A stretch of DNA of 7,873 nucleotides. Origin: an uncultured Eubacteriales bacterium. GTDB lineage: Bacteria; Bacillota; Clostridia; Christensenellales; CAG-138. The DNA lies in the NCBI GenBank assembly GCA_900543475.1, contig UQRU01000098.1, positions 1 through 7,873 on the forward strand, given 5' to 3'. Positions 1 to 6,258 of this stretch are shown here, one piece after another (within the stretch, counting starts at the first letter, position 1; every line of letters begins with the position of its first letter). The notes beneath the pieces are model-generated. The model had not been told where the DNA came from. It saw nothing but the letters and a program-made list of their open reading frames with translations, and made no database searches. The position numbers and the translations under genes are program-made.

Positions 1-60
1 CCGTACATGCCGCCAAATCCGATTAAAGCCTAAAAGGGCCGCGATCTTCCATTCGCCAGA

Positions 61-110
61 GGTTTTTCGACAAGCTGAAGCGGGGGCAGAGCCCCCGCAT
101 AGGGAAAACC
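61..110. repeat. GC-rich extragenic hairpin element, copy 1
   Basis: Positions 80-98 form a perfect 8-bp stem (gcgggggc/gcccccgc) around a three-base loop (aga). It is flanked by ggtttt (61-66) and aaaacc (105-110), which could pair as an outer stem. The 15-base core at 82-96 recurs in inverted orientation at 6781-6795 with one difference, so this looks like a dispersed extragenic element and not just a gene-specific terminator. It lies just past the serA stop on the minus strand and may help end that transcript, but there is no U-tract after the stem. That the element is widespread in the genome is inference from its appearance. Confidence 0.55.
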
Positions 111-117
111 AAAGGAA

Positions 118-1026
118 TTATTTGCCGAAGCCTTCGATGATGTCCACGATCTCCGCGCCGATGCGTTTTTGGGCCTCCACAGTGGCAGCGCCGATGTGGG
201 GGGTGCAGGAGACGGCGGGATGGTTGATCAGGGCCTCGTTGGTGGGGGGCTCCTTGGCGTAAACATCTAGGCCGGCAGCCCGGATCTTGCCGCTGTTAAG
301 GGCCTCCAGCAGGGCGTCCTCATCCACGTTGTTGCCCCGGCTGGTGTTGATGAACACCACGCCGTCCTTCATTTTGGCGATGGTTTCCGCGTTGATGAAG
401 GGCTTGCCGTCGATGGAAGGGGTATGGAGGGAGATGAAGTCGGACTTAGCAAGCAGCTCGTCCATCTCCACATAGTGCATGGTGTCGCACTCCAGGCCAT
501 CCACCTTGAAGATATCATAGGCCAGCACCTGCATACCCAGGGCTTGGGCCATACGGCCCAGGGCCTGGCCAATGCGGCCGTAGCCGATCACGCCCAGGGT
601 CTTGCCGCCGATCTCAATGCCCTTGCCATAGGCTTTCTTTTCCCACTTGCCTTCCCGCATGGTGTGGCCGGCAACGGACACAAACCGGGCGCAGGAGAGC
701 ATATGGGCGATGGCCAATTCCGCAACGGAATTGCTGCTGGCCCGGGGGGTGTTACGCACGGTGATGCCGTTGTCCTCGGCATATTTCACATCGATGTTGT
801 CCACGCCGACGCCGCCCCGGATGATGAGCTTCAGGCGGCCTTCCTTAGCCTGGTCAATGTGCTGGGCCCGGACCTTGGTGGCGGAGCGCACCACACATAC
901 GTCGAACTCCTTCAGCGCGGCGCCCAGGGCATCGGGCTCATAGAACTGCTCCACCACATCATGGCCATTGGCCTTCAGCTGGGCGAGAGCGGTTTTATCC
1001 ATACCATCGGTTACCAGAATACGCAT
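118..1026 (-). CDS. serA: D-3-phosphoglycerate dehydrogenase, short form without ACT domain
   Basis: This 302-residue protein belongs to the D-isomer-specific 2-hydroxyacid dehydrogenases. It should oxidise 3-phosphoglycerate to 3-phosphohydroxypyruvate with NAD+, the first step of serine synthesis in the cytosol. The substrate domain is split around a Rossmann domain with GYGRIG at 148-153. An acidic residue, D171, at the end of the second strand favours NAD over NADP. The catalytic triad is visible as R230 (NTSRG), E259 (AKEPP) and H277 (TPHIGA). At 302 residues it ends right after the catalytic core, so the C-terminal ACT domain that mediates serine feedback in longer SerA proteins is absent. 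The start is the ATG preceded by AAGGAGG. It lies 15 bases after the serC stop, which supports one operon and the serine pathway assignment over a generic hydroxyacid dehydrogenase. Confidence 0.93.
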   Translation of the reverse strand: MRILVTDGMDKTALAQLKANGHDVVEQFYEPDALGAALKEFDVCVVRSATKVRAQHIDQAKEGRLKLIIRGGVGVDNIDVKYAEDNGITVRNTPRASSNSVAELAIAHMLSCARFVSVAGHTMREGKWEKKAYGKGIEIGGKTLGVIGYGRIGQALGRMAQALGMQVLAYDIFKVDGLECDTMHYVEMDELLAKSDFISLHTPSIDGKPFINAETIAKMKDGVVFINTSRGNNVDEDALLEALNSGKIRAAGLDVYAKEPPTNEALINHPAVSCTPHIGAATVEAQKRIGAEIVDIIEGFGK

Positions 1027-1041
1027 AATGTGCCTCCTTAT

Positions 1042-2130
1042 TTACTTATGGTTGGCTTCAAAGTCCCGCAGGAAGGAGACCAAGGCCTCCACGCCGTCCT
1101 TGGGCATGGCGTTGTAGATGGAAGCCCGCAGGCCGCCTACGCTCTTATGGCCCTTCAGGTTGTCGTAGCCAGCGGCCTTGGTGGCCTTGACCACTTCAGC
1201 GTCCAGCTCCTTGCTTTCGGTGACAAAGGGCACGTTCATAAGGGAACGGAACGCCTTATCCACCGTGCCGCGGAACATCTTGGATTGATCCAGGAAGTCA
1301 TAGAGGATCTTGGCCTTTTCCTCGTTCCGCTTGGCCATGGCCTCCAGGCCGCCGATGCTCTTGAGGTATTTGAACACCTTGCCGCAAACGTAGATGCACC
1401 AGCAGTTGGGGGTATTGTACATGGAGCCGTTGTTGGCATGGGTGTCATAGCGCAGATAGATGGGGGTGCGCTCGTCCAGATCGGAGCGGATCAGGTCCTC
1501 CCGGATGATGACGATGACCATGCCGGCGGGGCCGATGTTCTTCTGGACGCCGCCATAGATCAGGCCATAGTCGCTGACGTTGCAGGGCTTGGACAGGAAC
1601 ATGGAGGATTGGTCGGAAACCAGGATCTTACCTTTGGTATTGGGCAGGTCCCGATAGGTGGTGCCATGGATGGTCTCATTTTCGCAGATGTACACATAGT
1701 CTGCATCCGGGCTGACGGGCAGGTCGGACACATCGGGGATATAGCTATAATTCCGGTCCTCGCTGGAGGCCAAGAGGTTTACCTTGCCAAACTTTTTGGC
1801 TTCGGTATAGGCCTTTTTGCTCCATCCGCCGGTAACGATATAATCCGCCACGCCGTTCTTCATCAGGTTCATGGGGATCATGGAGAATTGCAGGGTAGCG
1901 CCGCCCTGGATAAAGAGGACTTTGTAATTGTCGGGGATGTTCATCAGCTCCCGCAGGTCCGCTTCAGCCTCGTCCACGATGGTCTGAAACACCTGGGAGC
2001 GGTGGCTCATTTCCATAACGCTCATACCGGAGCCCTTGTAATTGAGCACCTCGCCGGCGATTTCCTCCAATACCGGTTCCGGCAACATGCTGGGGCCTGC
2101 GGAGAAATTGTAGATACGACCATACTTCAT
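1042..2130 (-). CDS. serC: phosphoserine aminotransferase
   Basis: This 362-residue class V PLP aminotransferase converts 3-phosphohydroxypyruvate and glutamate to phosphoserine and 2-oxoglutarate, the second step of serine synthesis. The N-terminus YNFSAGPSMLP is the SerC signature. QGGAT at 75-79 and W103 (GGWSKKA) lie in the cofactor pocket, D173 contacts the PLP ring, and K197 in GGVQKNIGPAG is the Schiff-base lysine. The GHKSVGGLRASIYNA stretch (327-341) holds the conserved C-terminal arginine R335. Length matches the family. I chose the ATG at 2130. A GTG at 2142 would extend it by four codons but overlaps the AAGGAG ribosome binding site (2142-2147), so it cannot use that site. serC precedes serA in the transcript; no serB is in the window. 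Confidence 0.95.
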   Translation of the reverse strand: MKYGRIYNFSAGPSMLPEPVLEEIAGEVLNYKGSGMSVMEMSHRSQVFQTIVDEAEADLRELMNIPDNYKVLFIQGGATLQFSMIPMNLMKNGVADYIVTGGWSKKAYTEAKKFGKVNLLASSEDRNYSYIPDVSDLPVSPDADYVYICENETIHGTTYRDLPNTKGKILVSDQSSMFLSKPCNVSDYGLIYGGVQKNIGPAGMVIVIIREDLIRSDLDERTPIYLRYDTHANNGSMYNTPNCWCIYVCGKVFKYLKSIGGLEAMAKRNEEKAKILYDFLDQSKMFRGTVDKAFRSLMNVPFVTESKELDAEVVKATKAAGYDNLKGHKSVGGLRASIYNAMPKDGVEALVSFLRDFEANHK

Positions 2131-2142
2131 AGCAGATGACAC

Positions 2143-2262
2143 TCCTTATGACATTATTTTATACAGTGCAACCTGTGAATACACTGCAAAAAAAAGATTC
2201 GAATTGAAAGCGGGCCGAGCGCCCAGAAAACAAAGGCTTAAATCGAAGGTTTATCTACGTTG
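2143..2262 (-). promoter_or_regulatory. long serC leader, no recognised riboswitch
   Basis: The predicted 5' untranslated region of serC is about 125 nt. It holds a small GGGC/GCCC hairpin (2212-2224), a run of eight U (2188-2195), and an inverted repeat CAGTG/CACTG (2164-2168 with 2182-2186) followed by an AT-rich stretch before the ribosome binding site. I looked for a T-box signature (the conserved AGGGUGGNACCGCG-type bulge) and did not find it, and the hairpin is too far from the U run to be a standard attenuator. A regulatory role is possible but unproven. Confidence 0.3.
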
Positions 2263-2291
2263 ATTATATACCACCTGGGAGCGCAAAGCAA
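2263..2291 (-). promoter_or_regulatory. predicted sigma-A promoter of serC-serA
   Basis: On the minus strand there is a perfect -10 TATAAT (2263-2268) and a -35 TTGCTT (2286-2291) with a 17-base spacer. Transcription would start near 2256, leaving a leader of about 125 nt before the serC ATG. This is a sequence match only, with no experimental support. Confidence 0.6.
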
Positions 2292-2392
2292 CCAAGAAAA
2301 CCAACATTTTAACAGCTGGCAAAAAAATTTGTTTGCTTGATGAAAAAACGGCAGCAAGCTGTGCAGGCAGCACAGGAAAAGGGAAAGGACGA

Positions 2393-2419
2393 AAAAAAGC
2401 GGCGCAACGCCGCTTTTTT
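2393..2419 (-). terminator. rho-independent terminator after the zinc-ribbon gene
   Basis: A GCGGCG/CGCCGC stem with a three-base loop (2399-2413) is extended by pairing A and T runs on each side, 12 bp in total, with a T run on the minus strand directly after. It lies 26 bases past the stop at 2446. The symmetry makes it potentially bidirectional, but nothing on the plus strand leads into it. Confidence 0.85.
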
Positions 2420-2445
2420 CCATACGGATGACGCAACCAGGGCAA

Positions 2446-2877
2446 TTAACGGATCTGATTGCCGCAATCGCCACAGAATTTGGAGCCTGCCGCGATGGTC
2501 GCGCCGCAGATGGGGCAAGTTTCGGTTGCCGGGGCGGATTTTGCCTGCCGGGCCTGCTCTTTTGCCTCCTGCCGGGCTTGGGCCCGGGCTTGGCGGTTCT
2601 CCTCCTGGGCCAGCCTGATCTGCTGGATCTCCTCCTCCATGGAGCGGATATTCCCCTTTCGCTCCCGAATGGCCATACAGATCACCGTAGCCCGTTCATC
2701 CATGGCCACGCCGGATTCAAACTTTTCCCAGATATATTCGCCTAGGTCGTAAAAATGCTGCTCAATGGCATCCTCTTCCCCGTGGATGCGGGAATTCAGC
2801 TTGCCGATCTCCAACATATCGTTGGTACGGTCGCCTACGTTTTTCGCAAAGTCGCCGATCCGATTAAAAAACTCCAT
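2446..2877 (-). CDS. small coiled-coil protein with C-terminal zinc ribbon, function unknown
   Basis: The product has 143 residues. The N-terminal part (1-70) is mostly helical and starts MEFFNRIGDFAKNVGDRTND. Residues about 72-115 are a charged region rich in E, Q, R and A (EEEIQQIRLAQEENRQARAQ) that is likely a coiled coil. The C-terminus has two CxxC pairs (C121/C124 and C135/C138) in the pattern CPICGATIAAGSKFCGDCG, a zinc-ribbon fold. There is no signal peptide or membrane segment, so it is probably cytosolic. Proteins of this plan are common in Firmicutes and mostly uncharacterised. A longer reading from 3069 is open, but the ATG at 2877 has GAGGTGG five bases upstream and a promoter lies within the longer version, so the short form is preferred. 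It appears to be a single-gene transcript. Confidence 0.85.
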   Translation of the reverse strand: MEFFNRIGDFAKNVGDRTNDMLEIGKLNSRIHGEEDAIEQHFYDLGEYIWEKFESGVAMDERATVICMAIRERKGNIRSMEEEIQQIRLAQEENRQARAQARQEAKEQARQAKSAPATETCPICGATIAAGSKFCGDCGNQIR

Positions 2878-2919
2878 AAAAACCACCTCTGGCACCATTG
2901 CCATAAAAATACATGCTAT

Positions 2920-2948
2920 ATTATGCCACAAACCCCTGCATTTTGCAA
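2920..2948 (-). promoter_or_regulatory. predicted promoter of the zinc-ribbon gene
   Basis: On the minus strand, -35 TTGCAA (2943-2948) and -10 CATAAT (2920-2925) are separated by exactly 17 bases. The start of transcription would be near 2913, about 36 bases before the ATG at 2877. The same -35 hexamer occurs in the predicted ilvE promoter. Confidence 0.5.
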
Positions 2949-2994
2949 CCCGGGGCCTTCCCTGATTATGCCTATGCGAAACAGGGCAAAGCAT

Positions 2995-3029
2995 ATGCAA
3001 AAGAAAGGGGGCCGGCAATGGGCCGGCCC
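2995..3029 (-). terminator. rho-independent terminator of ilvE
   Basis: A perfect 8-bp stem GGGCCGGC/GCCGGCCC (3022-3029 with 3009-3016) has a five-base loop and is followed on the minus strand by CCTTTCTTTT. It begins about 18 bases beyond the ilvE stop codon. The U-tract is interrupted but the stem is very stable. Confidence 0.75.
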
Positions 3030-3047
3030 GCAACGGGAGGCAAGTTT

Positions 3048-4109
3048 TTAGATCACCCGCATGGCCCATCCGTGGGGATCTGGCGCCGTGCCATACTGTA
3101 TGCCGGTCAGGGCATCGTAAAGCCGCTGGGTCAGGGGGCCGATCTGCCGCTGATGGATCACCGCTTGTTCCTGGCCAAACACCAGCTCCCCAATGGGGGA
3201 GACAACCGCGGCAGTGCCGCAGCCAAAGGCCTCCTCCAGCCTACCGTCCCGGGCGGCGCTGAGCAGCTCCTCCACGCTTACCAGCCGCTCCTCCACCGGC
3301 ACCCCCCAATCCTGCAGCAGCTGGATGCAGCTGCGCCGGGTAATGCCAGGCAGTACGGAGCCGGTAAGCTGGGGGGTCACCACCCGGCCTTCGATCTTGA
3401 ACATGACGTTCATGCTGCCCACTTCTTCCACATATTTGCGCTCCACCCCGTCTAGCCACAGCACCTGGGAGAAGCCCAGCTTTTCCGCCCGGTCGCCTGC
3501 GCGGGTGGCAGCCGCGTAGTTGCCGCCGCACTTGGCATAGCCGGTGCCGCCGCGTACTGCGCGAACATCCTGGGTCTCGATCATGATGCGCACCGGCGCC
3601 AGCCCTTCCTTATAGTAGCTGCCAGAAGGGGAAGCGATGATGTAAAAGCTGGCCTGCCGGATCCCATGCAAGGATAGGTCCGGATCCGTGGCGAACAGCA
3701 CGGGCCGCAGATACAAGGACGTGCCCGGCGCGCTGGGCACCCAGGCGGCGTCGAGCTTCACCAGGGCTTTAAGGGCTTCTTGCCCCATATCCGGATCGAT
3801 CTGAGGCAGGCAGAGCCGGGCCGCAGAATCGTTGAGCCGGTGCATGTTATCCAGGGGCCGGAACAGCTGCACGCCGCCATCCTTGCGGCGGTACGCCTTA
3901 AGCCCTTCAAATACCTCCGCCCCATAGTGGAATACCGCTGCAGCAGGCGGAAGGGAAATATCCCCATAAGGAACAATGCGGGGGTCGCGCCAAGCGCCAG
4001 AGGTATATTCCATGGCAAACATGTGATCCGTAAAGATCCGGCCAAAGCCTAAGGTCGCATTATCCGGCAGGGGCTTTGGGGATTGTGTCTTGGTGATGGT
4101 GATGTTCAT
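3048..4109 (-). CDS. ilvE: branched-chain amino acid aminotransferase, long (type II) form
   Basis: This 353-residue fold-type IV PLP enzyme should interconvert leucine, isoleucine and valine with their 2-oxo acids, using 2-oxoglutarate/glutamate. FHYGAEVFEGLKAYR (60-74) is the N-terminal substrate-loop signature. K193 in GTGYAKCGGNYAAA is the expected Schiff-base lysine, and E228 (VEEVGSMN) sits at the PLP ring nitrogen. LTGSVLPGITRRS (248-260) and GCGTAAVVSP (296-305) form the phosphate-binding loops. The length and the KCGGNYA context fit the longer BCAT group rather than the approximately 300-residue enterobacterial IlvE. The ATG at 4109 has AAAGGAG about ten bases upstream. The gene stands alone, with its own promoter and terminator, and no ilv or leu genes are near. 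D-amino acid transaminase is a less likely alternative given the length. Confidence 0.94.
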   Translation of the reverse strand: MNITITKTQSPKPLPDNATLGFGRIFTDHMFAMEYTSGAWRDPRIVPYGDISLPPAAAVFHYGAEVFEGLKAYRRKDGGVQLFRPLDNMHRLNDSAARLCLPQIDPDMGQEALKALVKLDAAWVPSAPGTSLYLRPVLFATDPDLSLHGIRQASFYIIASPSGSYYKEGLAPVRIMIETQDVRAVRGGTGYAKCGGNYAAATRAGDRAEKLGFSQVLWLDGVERKYVEEVGSMNVMFKIEGRVVTPQLTGSVLPGITRRSCIQLLQDWGVPVEERLVSVEELLSAARDGRLEEAFGCGTAAVVSPIGELVFGQEQAVIHQRQIGPLTQRLYDALTGIQYGTAPDPHGWAMRVI

Positions 4110-4232
4110 GATCCAACGCTCCTTTCTCTATTGCGGCCGCAGGATGGCGCCAGACGGTTTGCCATAGCTGCAACCGCAAGGCCGAATTATGCTTGCAGGG
4201 GGCAGTGCCTGTGGGACGCAAATTATCTTGGT

Positions 4233-4261
4233 ATGATACCATACTGTCGCCCGGTTTGCAA
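4233..4261 (-). promoter_or_regulatory. predicted ilvE promoter with palindrome over the -10
   Basis: On the minus strand, -35 TTGCAA (4256-4261) and -10 TATCAT (4233-4238) have a 17-base spacer. The -10 sits inside a perfect 6-bp-arm palindrome TGGTAT-g-ATACCA (4229-4241), which could be an operator. The predicted leader is about 115 nt, too short for a typical T-box with terminator, and I see no T-box motif. Confidence 0.5.
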
Positions 4262-4277
4262 CTGGGGAATTGGTCGC

Positions 4278-4306
4278 TTGCAGGGGATAGAAAAAGACTA
4301 TATAAT
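4278..4306 (+). promoter_or_regulatory. predicted promoter of the sigma-region-2-like gene
   Basis: A perfect -10 TATAAT (4301-4306) lies 17 bases after a weak -35 TTGCAG (4278-4283). Transcription from about 4312 leaves roughly 33 nt before the ATG at 4346, which supports that start over the ATG at 4319. It is divergent from the ilvE promoter, with 16 bases between the two -35 hexamers. Confidence 0.6.
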
Positions 4307-4345
4307 GGTACCTAAGAAATGATTTTGACGAAAGGAAGCATACCG

Positions 4346-5065
4346 ATGGAATGGAGCCAGGAGGGGATCGTAACAGGGCTGCGGGAACAGGACCCCGCAG
4401 CGGTACGGGACTGGGTCACCCGGTATACCCCCAGCATCCAGCGGGTAGGCATGTCCTATCTGAACGATAACGATCAGGCCGCTAAGCTGACAAAAGCGGT
4501 TTTTTCCCAGGCGCTTGCCACCATACAAACCGGTTTTACCCCAACAGATATGGAAGGCTGGCTGTTAGGTATGGCCAAAATGCAGGCTTCCCAACAGGTC
4601 CTTGCCACCCCTGCCGAACCCTTGCCCCCCCAGGCGGTGCATACGGTGCCCCGGCCTGCGCCAGTATCCAGCTTCACCCCCTTGCAGCAGGATAATGCTG
4701 CCTTTGTGTTGGAAGCTTCCTCATCCCTGACGGAGCCTTTGCCAGGTCCTGAAAATGAAATGCAGCCGGAGCCTGCGCCCCTTGCAAAACCCCAGCCGGC
4801 CAGCCAAGCCTCCGATCCCCAGCCGGTCCCGACCTGGCAGGAGGATTGGGAGGATTGGCAGGAAGTGAACCTGCTGGAAGAAGAGGAAACAACGCAACGA
4901 GGCGGTTTCCTGCGCGCCCTGGGCTTGGTGGCGGTGGTGTTGCTGGTTTTGCTGGTGGTGGCGCTCCTGTGGATGCTGGCAGGCCAAATGATGCGCCTCG
5001 GCGCGATCCCTTCCCTGGATCTGGGATATAATTGGTTTAACGCCCATATCTATCCTTTCTTTTAG
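4346..5065 (+). CDS. membrane-anchored protein with sigma-70 region 2-like N-terminal domain
   Basis: The product has 239 residues. Residues about 5-88 resemble region 2 of ECF-type sigma factors by pattern: an N-terminal helix with REQDPAAVRDWVTRYTPSIQRVG, then YLNDNDQAAKLTKAVFSQAL where sigma factors have a L-GDPEDAEDLTQEVFLRAL-like stretch, then F-x-P followed by WLLGMAKMQA where they have WL-x-x-IARN-x-A. There is no region 4. Residues 88-165 are a proline/alanine/glutamine-rich linker, then comes an acidic tryptophan motif (WQEDWEDWQEVN, 164-175). A single hydrophobic helix spans about 188-213, with arginines before it implying an inside N-terminus. A short outside tail ends YNWFNAHIYPFF. 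The ATG at 4346 has GGAAG seven bases upstream; an upstream ATG at 4319 lies too close to the predicted transcription start. The gene is monocistronic. I do not recognise the family; the sigma resemblance is by eye and needs a profile search. Confidence 0.8.
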   Translation: MEWSQEGIVTGLREQDPAAVRDWVTRYTPSIQRVGMSYLNDNDQAAKLTKAVFSQALATIQTGFTPTDMEGWLLGMAKMQASQQVLATPAEPLPPQAVHTVPRPAPVSSFTPLQQDNAAFVLEASSSLTEPLPGPENEMQPEPAPLAKPQPASQASDPQPVPTWQEDWEDWQEVNLLEEEETTQRGGFLRALGLVAVVLLVLLVVALLWMLAGQMMRLGAIPSLDLGYNWFNAHIYPFF

Positions 5066-5079
5066 CCTTTTGGGCTGCC

Positions 5080-5140
5080 GCTAGCGATAGGCGCTCGCCT
5101 TAGCTTTGGTGGGGGATACCGTAAGGTACCCCCTTTTTTT
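5080..5140 (+). terminator. tandem hairpins ending in a rho-independent terminator
   Basis: The terminator stem is GGGGG-a-TACC/GGTA-CCCCC (5111-5120 with 5125-5133), closed by a GTAA (GNRA-type) tetraloop and followed directly by seven T (5134-5140). A weaker hairpin (GCTAGCGA with TCGC-ct-TAGC, 5080-5104) precedes it. It ends the transcript of the gene stopping at 5065 and separates it from xdhC. Confidence 0.88.
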
Positions 5141-5175
5141 CAGTATCCGTTGCATAGCCCTGGGCCGGGCGGGCA

Positions 5176-5184
5176 TGCTATGAT
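5176..5184 (+). promoter_or_regulatory. predicted extended -10 promoter for xdhC-dut
   Basis: TG-c-TATGAT is a good extended -10 element (TG at 5176-5177, TATGAT at 5179-5184). No -35 is seen at the usual distance, which extended -10 promoters can tolerate. It lies after the preceding terminator and 34 bases before the chosen xdhC ATG. Confidence 0.45.
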
Positions 5185-5218
5185 AGGGTTACAAATTCCA
5201 AAGAAAGCGGGAAGGGAT

Positions 5219-6241
5219 ATGCAAAAACTGGTAGAAGGCTTACGAGACCGGCTGGCCCAAGGACAAAACGCCATGCTATGCACCATCATAGAAAGCCGGG
5301 GATCAGCCCCCAGGGGAGCCGGCGCGTGTATGGCCATCCTGGCTGACGGCAGTTTTTTGGGCACCATCGGCGGCGGCGTCATGGAATACCGGGCCCAGCA
5401 GCGGGGCAAAGCGCTTCTGGCCCAGGGTTGCTCCCAGGTGGACGCCTTCAGCCTAAACGCCAAGGATTCCGCCAACATCGGCATGATCTGCGGCGGGAAC
5501 GTGCGGGTGTTTTTCCAATATTGTACCCCTGCAAACCTGGCGTTTTTCCAGGCCATGGCCCAAGCCTTGGGAGAGGATCAAGATATATGGATGGCATTAG
5601 AGCCTCAAGGCGAACGGGGCTGGACGGCGGCCCTGTATGGCCGTTCGGGCGAGCGGCTGGCAGGGGACCAGATGGAGGACCATCGGGTCCGCCCGCTGCT
5701 ACGGCCCAGAAGCGTGCTGCAGGAAGAGGAGGGCCAACCCTTTTTGCTGGTCATGCCGGTGACCAGCTCAGGCTTTGTGTATATCTTCGGGGGCGGGCAT
5801 GTTTCCAGGGAGTTGGTGCCGGTGCTGGCCCATGTGGGATTCCGGCCGGTGATCTTTGAGGACAGGCCGGATTTTGCGGACCCCAAGGATTTTCCTGGCG
5901 CCGTCCAGACGCTGGTGGGGGATCTGGCAAACTTTGGGGCTTCCATTCAGGTGCGGCGGCAGGATTATATCGCCATCATGACCCGGGGCCATATGGCGGA
6001 TTACGGGGTATTGGAGCAGGCGCTGCGCACCCCAGCCCGGTATGTGGGGCTCATCGGCAGCCGTGCTAAGATGGCGGCCACCAGCAAACGATTGATGGAA
6101 AGCGGGTTTACGGCCAAGGACATTGCCCGTATCCATAACCCCATCGGCCTGCCCATTTTAGCGGAAACTCCTGCGGAGATCGCCATTAGTATCGCAGCGG
6201 AAATGATCCTGCATCGGGCCCAGGGCATCCAGGCGGAATAA
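5219..6241 (+). CDS. XdhC/CoxI-family protein (molybdenum hydroxylase accessory factor)
   Basis: The 340-residue product has both halves of the XdhC family. The N-terminal XdhC/CoxI domain shows GSAPRGAGACMAI (28-40), GTIGGGVMEY (48-57) and MICGGNVRV (89-97). The C-terminal Rossmann domain shows YIFGGGHVS (188-196), VIFEDRP (211-217), YVGLIGSRAKM (275-285) and the closing HNPIGLPI...ETPAEIAISIAAEMI (306-330). Characterised members bind and help mature the molybdenum cofactor, including its sulfuration, and deliver it to xanthine dehydrogenase-type enzymes. No such enzyme or cofactor gene is in the window, so the client is unknown. A TTG start at 5150 is open in frame, but the ATG at 5219 has a GGGAAGGG ribosome binding site and lies downstream of the predicted promoter. 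It is followed after 17 bases by dut, so the two are probably co-transcribed. Confidence 0.9.
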   Translation: MQKLVEGLRDRLAQGQNAMLCTIIESRGSAPRGAGACMAILADGSFLGTIGGGVMEYRAQQRGKALLAQGCSQVDAFSLNAKDSANIGMICGGNVRVFFQYCTPANLAFFQAMAQALGEDQDIWMALEPQGERGWTAALYGRSGERLAGDQMEDHRVRPLLRPRSVLQEEEGQPFLLVMPVTSSGFVYIFGGGHVSRELVPVLAHVGFRPVIFEDRPDFADPKDFPGAVQTLVGDLANFGASIQVRRQDYIAIMTRGHMADYGVLEQALRTPARYVGLIGSRAKMAATSKRLMESGFTAKDIARIHNPIGLPILAETPAEIAISIAAEMILHRAQGIQAE

Positions 6242-6258
6242 GGATAGGAGGCATCCAT

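Noticed and set aside
1..60. Possible edge of another gene (plus-strand tails ending at 24 or 33, or a minus-strand ATG near position 8)
   Set aside because: All readings are too short to judge, the two plus-strand tails conflict, and no motif is recognisable.
424..2139. A 571-codon plus-strand open frame antisense to serA and serC
   Set aside because: It runs exactly opposite two strongly recognisable genes and its translation has no coherent domain. The long open frame is a by-product of the GC-rich codon bias on the other strand.
2238..2474. Small hydrophobic minus-strand frames upstream of serC, possible leader peptide
   Set aside because: They run across the zinc-ribbon gene's terminator and 3' end and past the serC promoter, so they would not be on the serC transcript. 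No serine-codon cluster or attenuator is associated.
2878..3069. N-terminal extension of the zinc-ribbon protein to 207 residues
   Set aside because: The extension crosses the predicted promoter and the ilvE terminator, lacks conserved sequence, and the ATG at 2877 has a good ribosome binding site.
4132..4141. TGCGGCCGCA palindrome in the ilvE leader
   Set aside because: A ten-base GC palindrome is expected by chance in this composition and it is not positioned over a promoter element.
4110..4230. T-box or other amino-acid riboswitch upstream of ilvE
   Set aside because: The leader is only about 115 nt, has no T-box core sequence and no terminator before the ribosome binding site; only a weak CGGTTGC/GCAAACCG pairing is seen.
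5150..5218. TTG start giving XdhC 23 extra residues
   Set aside because: The extension precedes the predicted transcription start, does not resemble the family N-terminus, and lacks a ribosome binding site.
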